From positions 4,888,501 to 4,952,500 of the forward strand of contig NZ_CP104067.1 in the NCBI RefSeq assembly GCF_026651875.1: a DNA stretch of 64,000 nucleotides, in the 5' to 3' direction. The translations under genes and the position numbers were made by a program. This DNA comes from Alicyclobacillus fastidiosus. GTDB lineage: Bacteria > Bacillota > Bacilli > Alicyclobacillales > Alicyclobacillaceae. The notes under the pieces are model-generated. The model ran no database searches, was not told the DNA's origin, and saw nothing but the letters and a program-made list of their open reading frames with translations. Below, in pieces: positions 44,181 through 54,582 of the stretch (positions within the stretch are counted from its first letter, which is position 1; every line of letters starts with the position of its first letter).

Positions 44181-47100
44181 TCACCTAACAAGTCTTACGG
44201 TTTGAATTTCAAATGGAGTGAAGCTCAGTTGCATACCTGGTTTTCCATCCCGAATGAGTGTGATTGGCTGTTCCATCAAATCCGCAATAAACGCTTTTTC
44301 GTAAGGCAGAGATACAGAAACCGTCACTTCAACTTTAGAACCAGCAGTTTCGTATAAACGAATAATGAGATCATCGTTGTCTTCCGCCTTCTTGATGGAT
44401 TCAATCATCACACTGGTAGAGTCAAGCGAAATAAATGAATCGGAATGTGATGTACCAATCTCCATCTCCGCATCCTCAACGATATGAAGCGGTACATTGA
44501 GCTCATATCCTGCACGATAAACTTGGGCTTGAACAAAATCGCCAGCGTGTGGGAAGAGACTATACGTAAATTCATGAACCGCTTGGTCCGCCTGTTCCCC
44601 AGGATAAGACGTGCTCCGCAATAGATTGATATCCAAGGTATTTTCGTGAGCTCGATGCCCATACTTACAATCATTTAACAGTGCTACACCGTAATCCGAT
44701 TGCGACAAATCGATCCACTGGTGTGCACATATTTCGTCCTTGGCGAAATCCCACATCGTGTTCCGATGCGTCGGACGTTTCAGATGTCCGAACTGAATTT
44801 CGCAGTTGACGTGATCTGTATGGATATCAACAGGAAAAGCTGTACGAAGCATCTTTTCAGACTCGCGCCAATCCACATGTGTGATAAAATCGATTTGGCG
44901 ACTGTCCAACGTCAATACAATCTTCTGAATCAGTTCAGATTCACCCGTACGATAGGTCTGTTGGACAATGGCTTGCGGCCCTTCAGTATAGGCTCGCACT
45001 TCCTGCAAAGTGAGCCTCATGGAATCCATTTGCCTGTAATCTGTCGGAAAATCCCAAGCATTTGCACTGTCTTGATAAACCGAAAGCAAATTCGCGTTCT
45101 GTCCAGCGGCAACCACTTCTCGCTGACACTCTTTGTCAAAAATAGAGCTAATGGAACCGTCTGCATCAAATCGAACACAGAGTAGGTCGTTCTCTAAGCA
45201 ATCCTGTTCGGCATGTAATTGACTTACATTTGGCAGTGCATCTACTTCTGCCTTATCTCTACTAATAACTTGGTAGCCCATCGATGGGACGGTCGCACGC
45301 ATCCACTGATCTTTGATGTACACCCATTCGTTGCGCGTCCATGGCAAAGAGTTAAATAACACCACGGATGAGCCTATCCCATTCCCGGCGGCAGGTTTTA
45401 AGAGGCTACGATAGCACGCATTTGTCAATTCGGTGACCCGTCCTAATAGGACTTTGTATTGCGCTAACGATTCATCATAGACACGCTTAATCGAAGAGCC
45501 AGGTAAAATGTCATGGAATTGGTATAGGAGTACCTCTTTCCAAATAGCCTCAAGCTCCTCAGCTGGATAGGTATATCCACCGTGTAACGATGAGAGCACT
45601 GCTGCGAATTCAAGCTCTCGCAAAGCTTTCTCCATCTTACGGTTGTATCGCTTGTTACGAGCCTGAGACGTCAATGTGCCTTGATGTAATTCGAGATATA
45701 ACTCGCCACGCCAGGTTTGGAAGTGCTCAGCGCAGCTACTTAGTTTGTCGAAGAAGTCAATCGCCGGCTCTTGAACTACCGGCGATAAACCCTGAAGATT
45801 CCGTTCGCGGCTAAGACGCTCCAAATGTTCTTCGCCAGGCCCACCACCACCATCACCAATGCCAAATAGCATCAGACAATGTTCAGAAACGTTACCATCC
45901 AAATACTCTCTTTCTGCCTTCAAGATAGATCTTGGGGCAGCAGGGCTGTTATAGGTGTCCTCTGGCGGCATATGGCTAAGTACTTTGCTACCATCGATTC
46001 CCTCCCACCAAAACGAATGGTGCGGATGATCGTTATACTTGTTCCACGACAGTTTCTGAGTCATCATGTAATCGACTCCAGACTTCTTCAGAATTTGCGG
46101 CAAACTTGCCGTATATCCAAAGACATCTGGCAGCCACAGGACCTTTACGTCAATATCGAACTCTTGCTGGAAGAACCGCTTCCCATACAATATTTGGCGT
46201 ACTAAAGCTTCTCCACCCGCTAAATTGGAGTCCGGCTCTACCCACATGGCGCCCTGGACCTCCCAGCGACCTTCTTTCACACGCTGTTTTACTTGTCGGT
46301 AGAGTTTCGGATGCCTCTCCTTGATCCACTGATAGAGTTGTGGTTGACTTGCACCAAACACGTAATCTGGATAGCGCTCCATCATGCGCAGGGCTGTAGA
46401 GAACGTTCTTGCTCCTTTTCGCATAGTCTCGCGAATTGGCCACAACCATGCCAAATCGATATGTGCATGACCGACTGCACTAACGGTCAAAGATGGATCC
46501 CCGCCTTGTTTCTGAAGCTCCGGAGCCAGCCATCGACGCGCTTTGTTAACGTTTTCATTTGTGATTTTTCCGAACAGACTGACTTCATACAATTTTTGCA
46601 GGATACGTTTTCTACGTACCGCCTGTTCAGGGAGATGCTCAGCTAATTCGAGTAGTACTTCCACGTCATAGTAGAGTTGTCTCATCTCTTCGTGACATAT
46701 TGCAATATCAGCCTCCTTGATCCTCCCACTCCGATAATGACCAAAAAGGTCATTGTTCCCTGCATCCCCCCACAAATCAATCACTTCGTCACCACGAGCG
46801 TTCTCACTAATGTGTACGACACGCTTCCCCGGCAAACCTAAACTTAAATCAAATTCTGAATTGACATTGGTCAGCCCCTGAAAGGGCGTTCCTTCCTCGT
46901 CAACTAAGCAAACTTCACCGTTGACATCGATGAGCAAGACTATCTTTTGCCCCACTGCTTCTTCCGGGACAGCGCCTTCAAAATGGAACCAAGCACAGTC
47001 CCAACGTTCTCCCCATTTGTCCCCTGGTGTAAGAACACGTTTGTTTCCTGACATACGGTTGTCATATGAGACGGGCTCTGGAGTCACCCATGCGGTCACC

Positions 47101-47189
47101 GAAAGTGCCGAAATTTTAGTATAGATCTTCTCTTGAATGCGGTTACACATGTGCCGTAGTTGATTGATGTTGATGTTCTCATATGGCAT
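44181..47189 (-). CDS. GH38 alpha-mannosidase
   Basis: Retaining, metal-dependent alpha-mannosidase of 1002 residues. An N-terminal domain of about 230 residues precedes the catalytic barrel, where zinc ligands H243 and D245 lie in GHAHIDLAWLWP and the nucleophile is D355 in LWLPDVFGY. A bundle and the long C-terminal beta domains follow, ending GMQLSFTPFEIQTVRLVR. ATG 47189 follows AAAGGTG; an upstream GTG overlaps that site. No signal peptide is present, so it acts inside the cell. It is the first gene of a possible transcript with the Opp-type importer. Confidence 0.94.
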   Translation of the reverse strand: MPYENININQLRHMCNRIQEKIYTKISALSVTAWVTPEPVSYDNRMSGNKRVLTPGDKWGERWDCAWFHFEGAVPEEAVGQKIVLLIDVNGEVCLVDEEGTPFQGLTNVNSEFDLSLGLPGKRVVHISENARGDEVIDLWGDAGNNDLFGHYRSGRIKEADIAICHEEMRQLYYDVEVLLELAEHLPEQAVRRKRILQKLYEVSLFGKITNENVNKARRWLAPELQKQGGDPSLTVSAVGHAHIDLAWLWPIRETMRKGARTFSTALRMMERYPDYVFGASQPQLYQWIKERHPKLYRQVKQRVKEGRWEVQGAMWVEPDSNLAGGEALVRQILYGKRFFQQEFDIDVKVLWLPDVFGYTASLPQILKKSGVDYMMTQKLSWNKYNDHPHHSFWWEGIDGSKVLSHMPPEDTYNSPAAPRSILKAEREYLDGNVSEHCLMLFGIGDGGGGPGEEHLERLSRERNLQGLSPVVQEPAIDFFDKLSSCAEHFQTWRGELYLELHQGTLTSQARNKRYNRKMEKALRELEFAAVLSSLHGGYTYPAEELEAIWKEVLLYQFHDILPGSSIKRVYDESLAQYKVLLGRVTELTNACYRSLLKPAAGNGIGSSVVLFNSLPWTRNEWVYIKDQWMRATVPSMGYQVISRDKAEVDALPNVSQLHAEQDCLENDLLCVRFDADGSISSIFDKECQREVVAAGQNANLLSVYQDSANAWDFPTDYRQMDSMRLTLQEVRAYTEGPQAIVQQTYRTGESELIQKIVLTLDSRQIDFITHVDWRESEKMLRTAFPVDIHTDHVNCEIQFGHLKRPTHRNTMWDFAKDEICAHQWIDLSQSDYGVALLNDCKYGHRAHENTLDINLLRSTSYPGEQADQAVHEFTYSLFPHAGDFVQAQVYRAGYELNVPLHIVEDAEMEIGTSHSDSFISLDSTSVMIESIKKAEDNDDLIIRLYETAGSKVEVTVSVSLPYEKAFIADLMEQPITLIRDGKPGMQLSFTPFEIQTVRLVR

Positions 47190-47894
47190 AAACCTAAACA
47201 CCTTTCACTACTTAAAAATCGGAGTTTTTAAAGCTATAAAACTGGATTTGGTTTTCATTCGACCTTGGCAACAACATAACCAAAAATAACTTGCATTCCG
47301 ACATTTCAAAGCTCGTTTCATGCTTGGCAGATTCTCACTTTATCCTCAATCGTGATCTCGACCCTCGTCGCACGAATCTGCCTGCCATCCCCCCTCTCCC
47401 GAAATGACCTTACGTCATCCTGTTAATTTTCATTGACACGTTAGTCACTCGCTGGAAGTGTAAGGTTCAACAATTTAATTCATAAAATTCGCACATTTGA
47501 TATTATAATATTTATCATGCCTAACAATTTACGTTCACGCATTCCAACACAAGCATATTTCGAGAAAACATATATAGAACTATACGGATTACAGTGACGT
47601 CCTCCAATTGAAATATGATATATATTATGTTTAATATTGATAATAGAAAGATAATTCACACAATATCCTTTGTCAATATTGTGCGATAGCTCATTTCAAA
47701 TCTTACTGAGAGGACGTTGAACCACTGAAACGTTAGCGAGGGAATTTAGGGAAACACAGTGACCCAGCTGAATCCAAATTTGATATTGAAGTGTTGGCCA
47801 TGGTTAACAATCGACGGAATCAAAGCGAAATCAATGTTGCGCGCGGTTGGGCGCACAAAGTTCAAGGATACCCTAAATAAGAGGAGAATGTACG
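47190..47894. other. Divergent intergenic region with promoters
   Basis: Separates the GH38 gene from the plus-strand glutaminase-A-like gene. It contains the perfect palindrome ATATTATAATAT (47500-47511), whose TATTATAATA core recurs before the SBP gene. It also contains an inverted repeat CACAATAT/ATATTGTG (47659-47683). Both are plausible operators. No protein gene is seen. Confidence 0.5.
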
Positions 47895-49916
47895 ATGTCT
47901 CGTCAATTTCGCGCACCTGCTGTTCCCCTCACCACAGTCGATCCCTATTTCAGCGTTTGGTCCATGTCTGACGAACTGCACGGTGATTTTACACGGCATT
48001 GGACGGGTAGACGTCACTCGATGACCGGGCTGGTTGTGATTGATGACACTGTTTGGCGGTTTCTCGGACGAGTTGAACCGAATCCGGAGCACTACTACGC
48101 AGAACCGCCTGCTATGACGCAGATTTCGGTTGAAATTGCTCCTGTATCATCTGTTTATACGTTCGAGGCAGCTGGTATCCGCTTGCGCGTCGACTTTACT
48201 ACGCCGCAATTGGCGCACAATCTCAGCCTTCTCTCACGCCCGGCGTCGTATGTCACGTTTGAGGTACAGTCCAAGGATGGACGAGATCACGATGTGAAGA
48301 TTTACTTTGATGTATCCGCAGAATGGTGCGTCGATTCCACCAATCAGGCCGTTGTTGCTCAACAGATGACAGATAATGGCCTTCGCGTGATGGCAATCGG
48401 TCACGAGCAACAGGATTACCTCAATCGTTCCGGTGACGATCTACGTATTGATTGGGGGTACTTTTACTTGGTTGTACACGACCAACCGACCGCCATGACT
48501 CAGATTGGCCCTGTTACACAGCGCAAGGAGTTCGCCAAATCCATCGCTTGGGAGCCATACGCTGGGGATTTCTCATTTGGACCAGTCAACCACGACCATC
48601 CAGTGATGAGTTGCGTGTTGGATTTCGGATTGGTGGGTAAATTGGCGGCTTCTCAATTCATCGTGTTGGCCTATGACGACATCTACAGTATCGAGTACTT
48701 TCACGTGAAGCTTAAAGCCTTATGGACGTACCAATTCAGCACAACCCAGGACTTGCTGTCGGCCGTCGTGCATGAATACGACGAAGTCATGCGCGCTTGC
48801 CGGGCGTTTAATCGCGACTTGGTGTCGAATGCGATTCAATCGGGCGGTCAGAAGTACGCCGACTTACTATCTCTTGCGTACCGCCAGGCCATTGCAGCCC
48901 ACAAGCTTGTCTTAGACGAAAACGGGGCTGTGCTATTTCTCTCAAAAGAGTGCTTCAGTAATGGATGCATTGCAACAGTCGATGTCAGTTACCCCTCCAT
49001 TCCCCTCTTCCTCCTATACAATCCGGAGCTTGTTAAAGGAATGATGCGGCCTATATTCAAGTACGCTGCGAGCGACGTCTGGCCGTTTAACTTTGCGCCT
49101 CATGATGTCGGCCAGTACCCACTAGCCAATGGACAGGTCTACTCAGGTACCCGCATCGAGGGACAAATGCCTGTCGAGGAGTGTGGCAACATGCTCGTGA
49201 TGATGGCGGCTGTCTGCCTAGTCGAAGGTGACGTTTCATTTGCCAATGAGAATTGGTCCCTCATTTCTACGTGGGCCGAATACCTGTTGAATCACGGTTT
49301 AGACCCTGACCATCAACTCTGTACAGACGATTTTGCTGGACACCTGGCTCACAACGCAAACCTCTCCATAAAAGCCATCATGGGAATCGTCAGTTATGGG
49401 CTGCTGTGCGGCATGATGGGGGATAAGGACAAGGAACAAGCGTTGCTCAATACAGCCCGCCAGATGACGAGTACGTGGGAAGAAATGGCACGAGAGGGAG
49501 AGCACTACCGTCTGGCATTTGACCAGCCTGGTACCTGGAGTCTCAAATACAATCTCATTTGGGACGTGATTTTTGACACGAACGTGTTTGACCCACGAGT
49601 ACGCCAGAAGGAAGTTCAGTGGTACTTCAAAATGCAGAATCAATACGGTATTCCGCTCGATAATAGAAGGCCGTACACCAAGTCGGATTGGCTTGTGTGG
49701 GTGGCCTCGCTCAGCGATAACGACGAAGATTTTGAACGGTTGATGGATCCGCTGTGGGACTTTGTCAATGAATCACCTGACAGGGTTCCGTTTACAGATT
49801 GGTATGACACAGTTACAGGTCGATGGATCGGCTTTCAACACCGCAGTGTAGTCGGGGGACTTTTTATCAAGCTGTTGAAAGACAATTGGGAGAAATTAAC
49901 CAGTCACGTTGATTGA
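47895..49916 (+). CDS. Glutaminase A-like / DUF4965 family protein
   Basis: Protein of 673 residues similar to the GtaA/DUF4965-DUF5127-DUF1793 family. An N-terminal beta domain (APAVPLTTVDPYFSVWS to about residue 250) precedes an alpha-helical toroid with SVDVSYPSIPLFLLYNPEL-like VDVSYPSIPLFLLYNPE, FAPHDVGQYPLANGQVY, PVEECGNMLVMM and LIWDVIFDTNVF. Fungal members are secreted glutaminases, but bacterial ones often sit in glycan loci and may be glycosidases. Here no signal peptide is present. ATG 47895 follows GAGGAG. It is divergent from GH38. Confidence 0.82.
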   Translation: MSRQFRAPAVPLTTVDPYFSVWSMSDELHGDFTRHWTGRRHSMTGLVVIDDTVWRFLGRVEPNPEHYYAEPPAMTQISVEIAPVSSVYTFEAAGIRLRVDFTTPQLAHNLSLLSRPASYVTFEVQSKDGRDHDVKIYFDVSAEWCVDSTNQAVVAQQMTDNGLRVMAIGHEQQDYLNRSGDDLRIDWGYFYLVVHDQPTAMTQIGPVTQRKEFAKSIAWEPYAGDFSFGPVNHDHPVMSCVLDFGLVGKLAASQFIVLAYDDIYSIEYFHVKLKALWTYQFSTTQDLLSAVVHEYDEVMRACRAFNRDLVSNAIQSGGQKYADLLSLAYRQAIAAHKLVLDENGAVLFLSKECFSNGCIATVDVSYPSIPLFLLYNPELVKGMMRPIFKYAASDVWPFNFAPHDVGQYPLANGQVYSGTRIEGQMPVEECGNMLVMMAAVCLVEGDVSFANENWSLISTWAEYLLNHGLDPDHQLCTDDFAGHLAHNANLSIKAIMGIVSYGLLCGMMGDKDKEQALLNTARQMTSTWEEMAREGEHYRLAFDQPGTWSLKYNLIWDVIFDTNVFDPRVRQKEVQWYFKMQNQYGIPLDNRRPYTKSDWLVWVASLSDNDEDFERLMDPLWDFVNESPDRVPFTDWYDTVTGRWIGFQHRSVVGGLFIKLLKDNWEKLTSHVD

Positions 49917-50059
49917 GCGAAACGCGTGCCCTGTCCAACGAGTTACCTTGGTACATCGTACTAGATGTTAGCGCTTAACTTAGGGGGGTGATGAAAACAT
50001 AACCGTAAAATTGCTATACCTGGTTTGACTAGCCTTACACAAGACAGGAGGATTTACAA

Positions 50060-52161
50060 ATGTCGAAACACTCAGTTAAGTCTATGTTAGCTATTAGCGC
50101 TGCCTTGACTACGGGGCTGATCACATTGTCTCCAACACTGGCTGCGGCAGGGGTGGAGCCCAGTCAACAAGTAAATCAAACTACGCCGGCAACCCAAAAC
50201 CTTTGGATTAAGTTCTCGAAGGCCAAGACTTTGCTGACAGCGGATATCCAGAACTCCAGTCCAGACGTGCAACTGGCGGCCACCACCCTGCGGGTGCATA
50301 TAACCAGCAACAACGTTCAAGTCGAATTTATCTTTTCCAGCGGCCGGAAGACGAATTCTGGTTGAAAAATGCTGTGCCGAAGGATATCGAAGTCAAACAG
50401 TTGTCTTACTCGAATAGTGACCCCAATGGAGTACTGAAAGCCTTGCTAACTCAGTTTGGTAAGGATGTGAAAGGTGCAATTATTACTGATCCGAACAATC
50501 CGGACACAGTGAATGTCGCCACGACCATGGCTGGCATCGACGACGCAATGGTCATTACGCCCAGCCAAGAGACGTTGGTTGAGAGCTACGGTATCAAAAT
50601 CCTTCACGATTTTCGAGACGATCACCTAACGGGTACTGTGGCTACGTATCAGTGGGCGGTCCAACATTTACTTCCTCAGACCACGAACAAAGACTTAGTC
50701 ATGCTGGACCCGAGCATTCAAGGGTACATTCGAGATTACGCTATTGCTACGAAATCATTTGTGTTTTATTTGACCTCAACGGATCCTGACCAGAAGGCAT
50801 TGATGGATGAAATATTAAAATACACGCCATCAAACACCCCAATCCTTGGTTATATCCCAAATGAGGGCCCCGACGTCGCGGAACTTAGTAGCCAGGGTCA
50901 TTTTCTAAACGCCTCTGACTACCTGGACAATGAGTCGGTGTGGGCTTCGATGCCAAGTCCTCCGAGTCTCAAGCAACCTAAGCTTCCAGCCGTTAATGCA
51001 AAGTCCAACACTGTATATGTAGCCTTTTTGGTCAGCGATGGGGACAACGCGCAATACGTCCAACATCGCATGCAGAATCTCTGGCAAGACCCAGATTTGG
51101 GTAAGGTACCTGTTGGATGGACGATTGCACCAGGCATGATTAATTTCGCGCCAACAATCATTTCCTACTACTACAAACATCTACCTAAAAACAGCGAATT
51201 GCTTCCAGGTCCCTCGGGAATTGGCTATGCGACTGCCGAAACCGGTTCAAACTTGGAACAATTTGCAAGTCTAACCGGAGAAATTATGCGACGTGATGAT
51301 ATGAGTACTGTGGATTATTGGGGTTCGCCGACGGCTCTGGACACATTTGCGAAAGCCTCTGGCGTATCGAACATTTCTTTTGACGCGCCGCTGGCTTACG
51401 AAACCGTTGGACACACTGTGATTAATGAGCAAACCAGCGGTTACATTTCGGATCCAAATGATTTATTAAATACAATTGAGCAACAAGCTGCGACTGAGCA
51501 ACAAGGTAGTCCATTGTTCCTTGAGCCCTTAATTGATGCATGGAATTTAACCCCCACCGATATATACAATGTTGCGCAGGAATTAATTGAAAGTGGCCAA
51601 CAGACAGGTAAAAAATATGTTTTTTTGACCCCAAGTCAATTGTCCTCGACGATGAAGAATTATTACAGCACTCATAGTACTGGCTCACCTTCAGGGGATG
51701 CTCCATACAATCCGCCTGGTAATATCATCTCAAATCCAAGCGGAGAGAATGGGACCACGGGCTGGGTCGTTGCTTATGATGGGCAATATTCTACCCTAAC
51801 AAGTACATCGTATAATGGTTCTTCCGCTCTTGAATGGAAAATTAACGATAATACAGGCAGCGAGGATTGGGTGTCATATTATCCACCTGTTCAAAACGGA
51901 AAGACATATACGTTCTCCGTACAAGTAGCAGGATCAGGTCAGGCCTTTATGGATGTATGGGATGGAACACAGGACATACAAACCATACCCGTCAAACTAA
52001 CCAGCGGGTTCCAAACACTAACTTGGACAGGGACTATTCCTAACAACGCACCCGGAGGACAAGATGGATCTGCTCCCCAACTTCAGGTTCGTGAGTCTGT
52101 AGGGTCACCAACTGTGTACATTCGCGATGCCAGCGTAGTGCCCTCTACTCCCCTTTCGTAG
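50060..52161 (+). pseudogene. Secreted GxGYxYP-domain protein with CBM-like domain, frameshifted
   Basis: Frame 1 from 50060 encodes a signal peptide (LSPTLAAAG) and about 70 residues, then leaves the family sequence. From about 50291 the correct frame continues as AYNQQQRSSRIYLFQR and EDEFWLKNAVPKDI, the start of the GxGYxYP N-terminal domain, and runs to 52161. One lost base in CTGCGGGTGC restores a single 700-residue protein. It includes the namesake stretch GPSGIGYATAE and a C-terminal carbohydrate-binding-like beta domain (about 140 residues, NPSGENGTTGWVVAYDG). The family is found in glycan loci but has no settled activity. Confidence 0.85.
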
Positions 52162-52317
52162 TCAAAAACCCGCGGGGAGATCTCCTCGCGGGTCTTCCAA
52201 CTGTGATCGTCCGTCTGGCACTTCAATTGCTGTGGTGTCGGAGGGAATCTGCAAAGGTACGCTCACTCGATTAGGAAAGGGCACGTCTTGCAGATGTCTG
52301 GGTTTCTTGTACTCCAT
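52162..52317 (-). CDS. Possible small protein of 51 residues
   Basis: An open frame directly after the MFS gene, MEYKKPRHLQDVPFPNRV at the start, ending inside the terminator hairpin of the opposite gene. It has no clear ribosome binding site and no recognisable family, so it may be chance. Confidence 0.25.
   Translation of the reverse strand: MEYKKPRHLQDVPFPNRVSVPLQIPSDTTAIEVPDGRSQLEDPRGDLPAGF
52168..52193. terminator. Rho-independent terminator
   Basis: Nearly perfect 13-bp stem ACCCGCGGGGAGA / TCTCCTCGCGGGT without loop bases beyond the palindromic centre, seven bases after the GxGYxYP stop codon; the preceding A-tract also allows function on the minus strand. Confidence 0.75.
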
Positions 52318-52350
52318 AATCCACGAGTTCAAGCTTGTCGCCGGATTTAC

Positions 52351-53649
52351 TTACGCATTCGTCGAACTCTTTGCAGCCTCGAGCGGGCGATCCGGGTGAA
52401 CCAGCAACCATAAACCGGCTCCCACCAACGCTGCTATCGCCATTACACTTAGGGAAGTCGCCCAGTTGGAAGTAAGGGAGACAAGGATGGCGGTAAAGAT
52501 CGGGCCGAGTGCACCAGAAAAGTTACCCCAGAAGTTCGCCCATCCTGTAACCGATCCAGTCATGTTTCCACCAAGATCCGTACATGTCGACCAAATGGAC
52601 ACCTGAACCATTCCCACAGCTCCGAGAGAAATCATAAAGCATAGCATCATGAGCCAAGTGATGGAAATTTGGCTGCCGATGATGAGAAAGGCTGCAGCAA
52701 TCACGAATCCAGCGGCAGCAAACGGTGTTCTTGCACGCAGTTTTGATCCGGTCCGTGCGTAGACCCGATCTTGCCAAGCACCGACAACGAACACCATGAC
52801 AAATAGGGCAACCCATGGTAGCGAGGATGCATAGCCCATCGATTTCAAAGAAAATCCACGGGCCTTTACAAGATATGTGGGTAACCACGTAGAGTAAAAG
52901 CTTTGAATCAGAATGAGAAAGAAATATTGCAATCCAAACGCCCAAAAGCGATAGTTCGAAATAAAACGCCCCCAGTCACGCCACCCAGCTGCGTCCCGAA
53001 CAATCGTTGAATCGTAGCCAGCCGCAATGTGCTGAAGTTCCTCAGCGGAAATCGCGGGGTGATCTTGCGGTTTGTCTCGATAGAATATCCACCAAAGGAT
53101 ACCCATAAGAGCTCCGGCTACACCATAGATGTAAAATGCCCATCTCCACCCGAGCGCTTGCACAATGGCAATCGTCAGAGGGGCGCCAATAATGGGGCCG
53201 AGGTACAAACCACCTAGCAAAATAGAGTTTGCCCGTGCACGTTCATGACTTGGAAACCATCGTTTGATGGAGTTCACAGACGCTGGCCAATCCGCAGCTT
53301 GCCCGACACCGAGTAATCCGCGAATTCCGACAAATCCAGCGACACTTGACCCAATGGTCGTGAGGATGGTCCATAGAGACCACCACAAATCAGCAAGTGT
53401 CAGGGCTTTCCGTGACCCCCAACGCTCGCTCAATATACCACCAGGTACTTGTAAGAAAGCGTAGGTCCACGAGAACGAGGTGAGAATCAAGCTCATACTG
53501 AAGAGGGAGAAATGAAACTGCTTTTGGATAATGGGTGCCGACACCGTCATATTGGTTCTGTCAAGGGACATAATAAAAGTGAGTGGAAAGATAATGAGGT
53601 ACATCAGCTTCCAACGTACTCCACTTCTTGGAGCAGCCTGCTTCGTCAT
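52351..53649 (-). CDS. MFS transporter, anion:cation symporter (ACS) family
   Basis: Importer of 432 residues with 12 membrane segments. MSLDRTNMTVSAPIIQKQF in helix 1, QVPGGILSERWGSRK at motif A and LLGVGQAADWPASVNSIKRW in helix 4 place it with hexuronate/tartrate/organic acid porters. ATG 53649 follows GGGGGAG. It is the last gene of a row with a nitrilase-type amidase and an RraA-family protein on the same strand. It probably imports the compound those two process. Confidence 0.9.
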   Translation of the reverse strand: MTKQAAPRSGVRWKLMYLIIFPLTFIMSLDRTNMTVSAPIIQKQFHFSLFSMSLILTSFSWTYAFLQVPGGILSERWGSRKALTLADLWWSLWTILTTIGSSVAGFVGIRGLLGVGQAADWPASVNSIKRWFPSHERARANSILLGGLYLGPIIGAPLTIAIVQALGWRWAFYIYGVAGALMGILWWIFYRDKPQDHPAISAEELQHIAAGYDSTIVRDAAGWRDWGRFISNYRFWAFGLQYFFLILIQSFYSTWLPTYLVKARGFSLKSMGYASSLPWVALFVMVFVVGAWQDRVYARTGSKLRARTPFAAAGFVIAAAFLIIGSQISITWLMMLCFMISLGAVGMVQVSIWSTCTDLGGNMTGSVTGWANFWGNFSGALGPIFTAILVSLTSNWATSLSVMAIAALVGAGLWLLVHPDRPLEAAKSSTNA

Positions 53650-53668
53650 GAGGACTCCCCCCATTAAC

Positions 53669-53684
53669 CGGTCTTAACCGGTGA
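53669..53684. repeat. ACCGGT-CTTA-ACCGGT repeat
   Basis: Two copies of TTAACCGGT in direct order; because ACCGGT is its own complement they also form an inverted repeat. Located between the nitrilase and MFS genes. Could be an operator or a weak hairpin. Confidence 0.35.
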
Positions 53685-53704
53685 ATGACTTCAAGTATTC
53701 ACAC

Positions 53705-54526
53705 TCAAACAAAAGACCTCCCATACAATTCTGGACGCCTGTGAATCGAGGATGGGAGCTTCCTCCGAACATCCGCGACACGGGACAAATCGATCTCGCA
53801 GGGAATCAAGGTTTCGACTTCCGATCCGGTTGCCATGTGTACACCCATTGGATCCACAACCAAACTATTGCCACAGTAATGATCACTGACTTGATCACAA
53901 GCAGCGACAAATAACGTATTCTCCAGCGCTCTCGCAGTAACGAGTGTCTTCCAATGGTGTTCCTTGAGAGGGCCACGGACCCAACCAGAAGGGACGATAA
54001 TGATGTCAGCCCCCTGTATGGCTTGATAGCGAGCGATTTCCGGGAATCGAAGTTCATAGCAGACGAACATACCAATCTTTCCGAAGGGGGTGTCGACGGG
54101 ATCAAACAAGTGATCACCTGGTTTGATGTGTTCCGACTCTTTGGCCCCAAATGCGTCGTATAGATGGGTCTTCCGGTAGCTTCCAACAATGGAACCGTTG
54201 GAATCGACCATCACTGTTGTGTTGTATACCCGGTCGTCATCAGCATCCTCAGTGGATTCCCGCATCCCGAAGACCAGCCATGTGTTATGCTTCTGAGCTA
54301 ATTCGCACATGGAGGTTACAAACCGACCGTCTAGCGGTTCGGAATCTGCTTTTACAACGTCATGCGGTGTACCTGCCGGAAAATGACTCATATACACTTC
54401 CGGAAATACAACCATGTCACTACCGTATACGTCCACAGACTTGCCAATCGCATCCCGAGCTTTTTGCAAATTGAGTTGCTTATCATCGGTGGATCCTAGT
54501 TGTGCAAGGACAATTCGAACGGACAT
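53705..54526 (-). CDS. Carbon-nitrogen hydrolase (nitrilase superfamily)
   Basis: Amidase of 273 residues. The catalytic triad is visible: E43 in VVFPEVYMSHF, K119 in SYRKTHLYDAFG and C156 in GMFVCYELRFPE. Most members are omega-amidases or N-carbamoyl hydrolases (branches 2-10) rather than true nitrilases. It probably releases ammonia from an amide taken up by the adjacent MFS. It lies 56 bases after the RraA-family gene. Confidence 0.92.
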   Translation of the reverse strand: MSVRIVLAQLGSTDDKQLNLQKARDAIGKSVDVYGSDMVVFPEVYMSHFPAGTPHDVVKADSEPLDGRFVTSMCELAQKHNTWLVFGMRESTEDADDDRVYNTTVMVDSNGSIVGSYRKTHLYDAFGAKESEHIKPGDHLFDPVDTPFGKIGMFVCYELRFPEIARYQAIQGADIIIVPSGWVRGPLKEHHWKTLVTARALENTLFVAACDQVSDHYCGNSLVVDPMGVHMATGSEVETLIPCEIDLSRVADVRRKLPSSIHRRPELYGRSFV

Positions 54527-54582
54527 GATCTGGAAACACCTCGCCTCTGAACGAAATATTCAAATATTTTCAGGGAACAAGT

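Noticed and set aside
47759..47971. Short plus-strand frame before the glutaminase-A-like gene
   Set aside because: It overlaps the start of the well-supported gene at 47895 in another frame and has no recognisable product.
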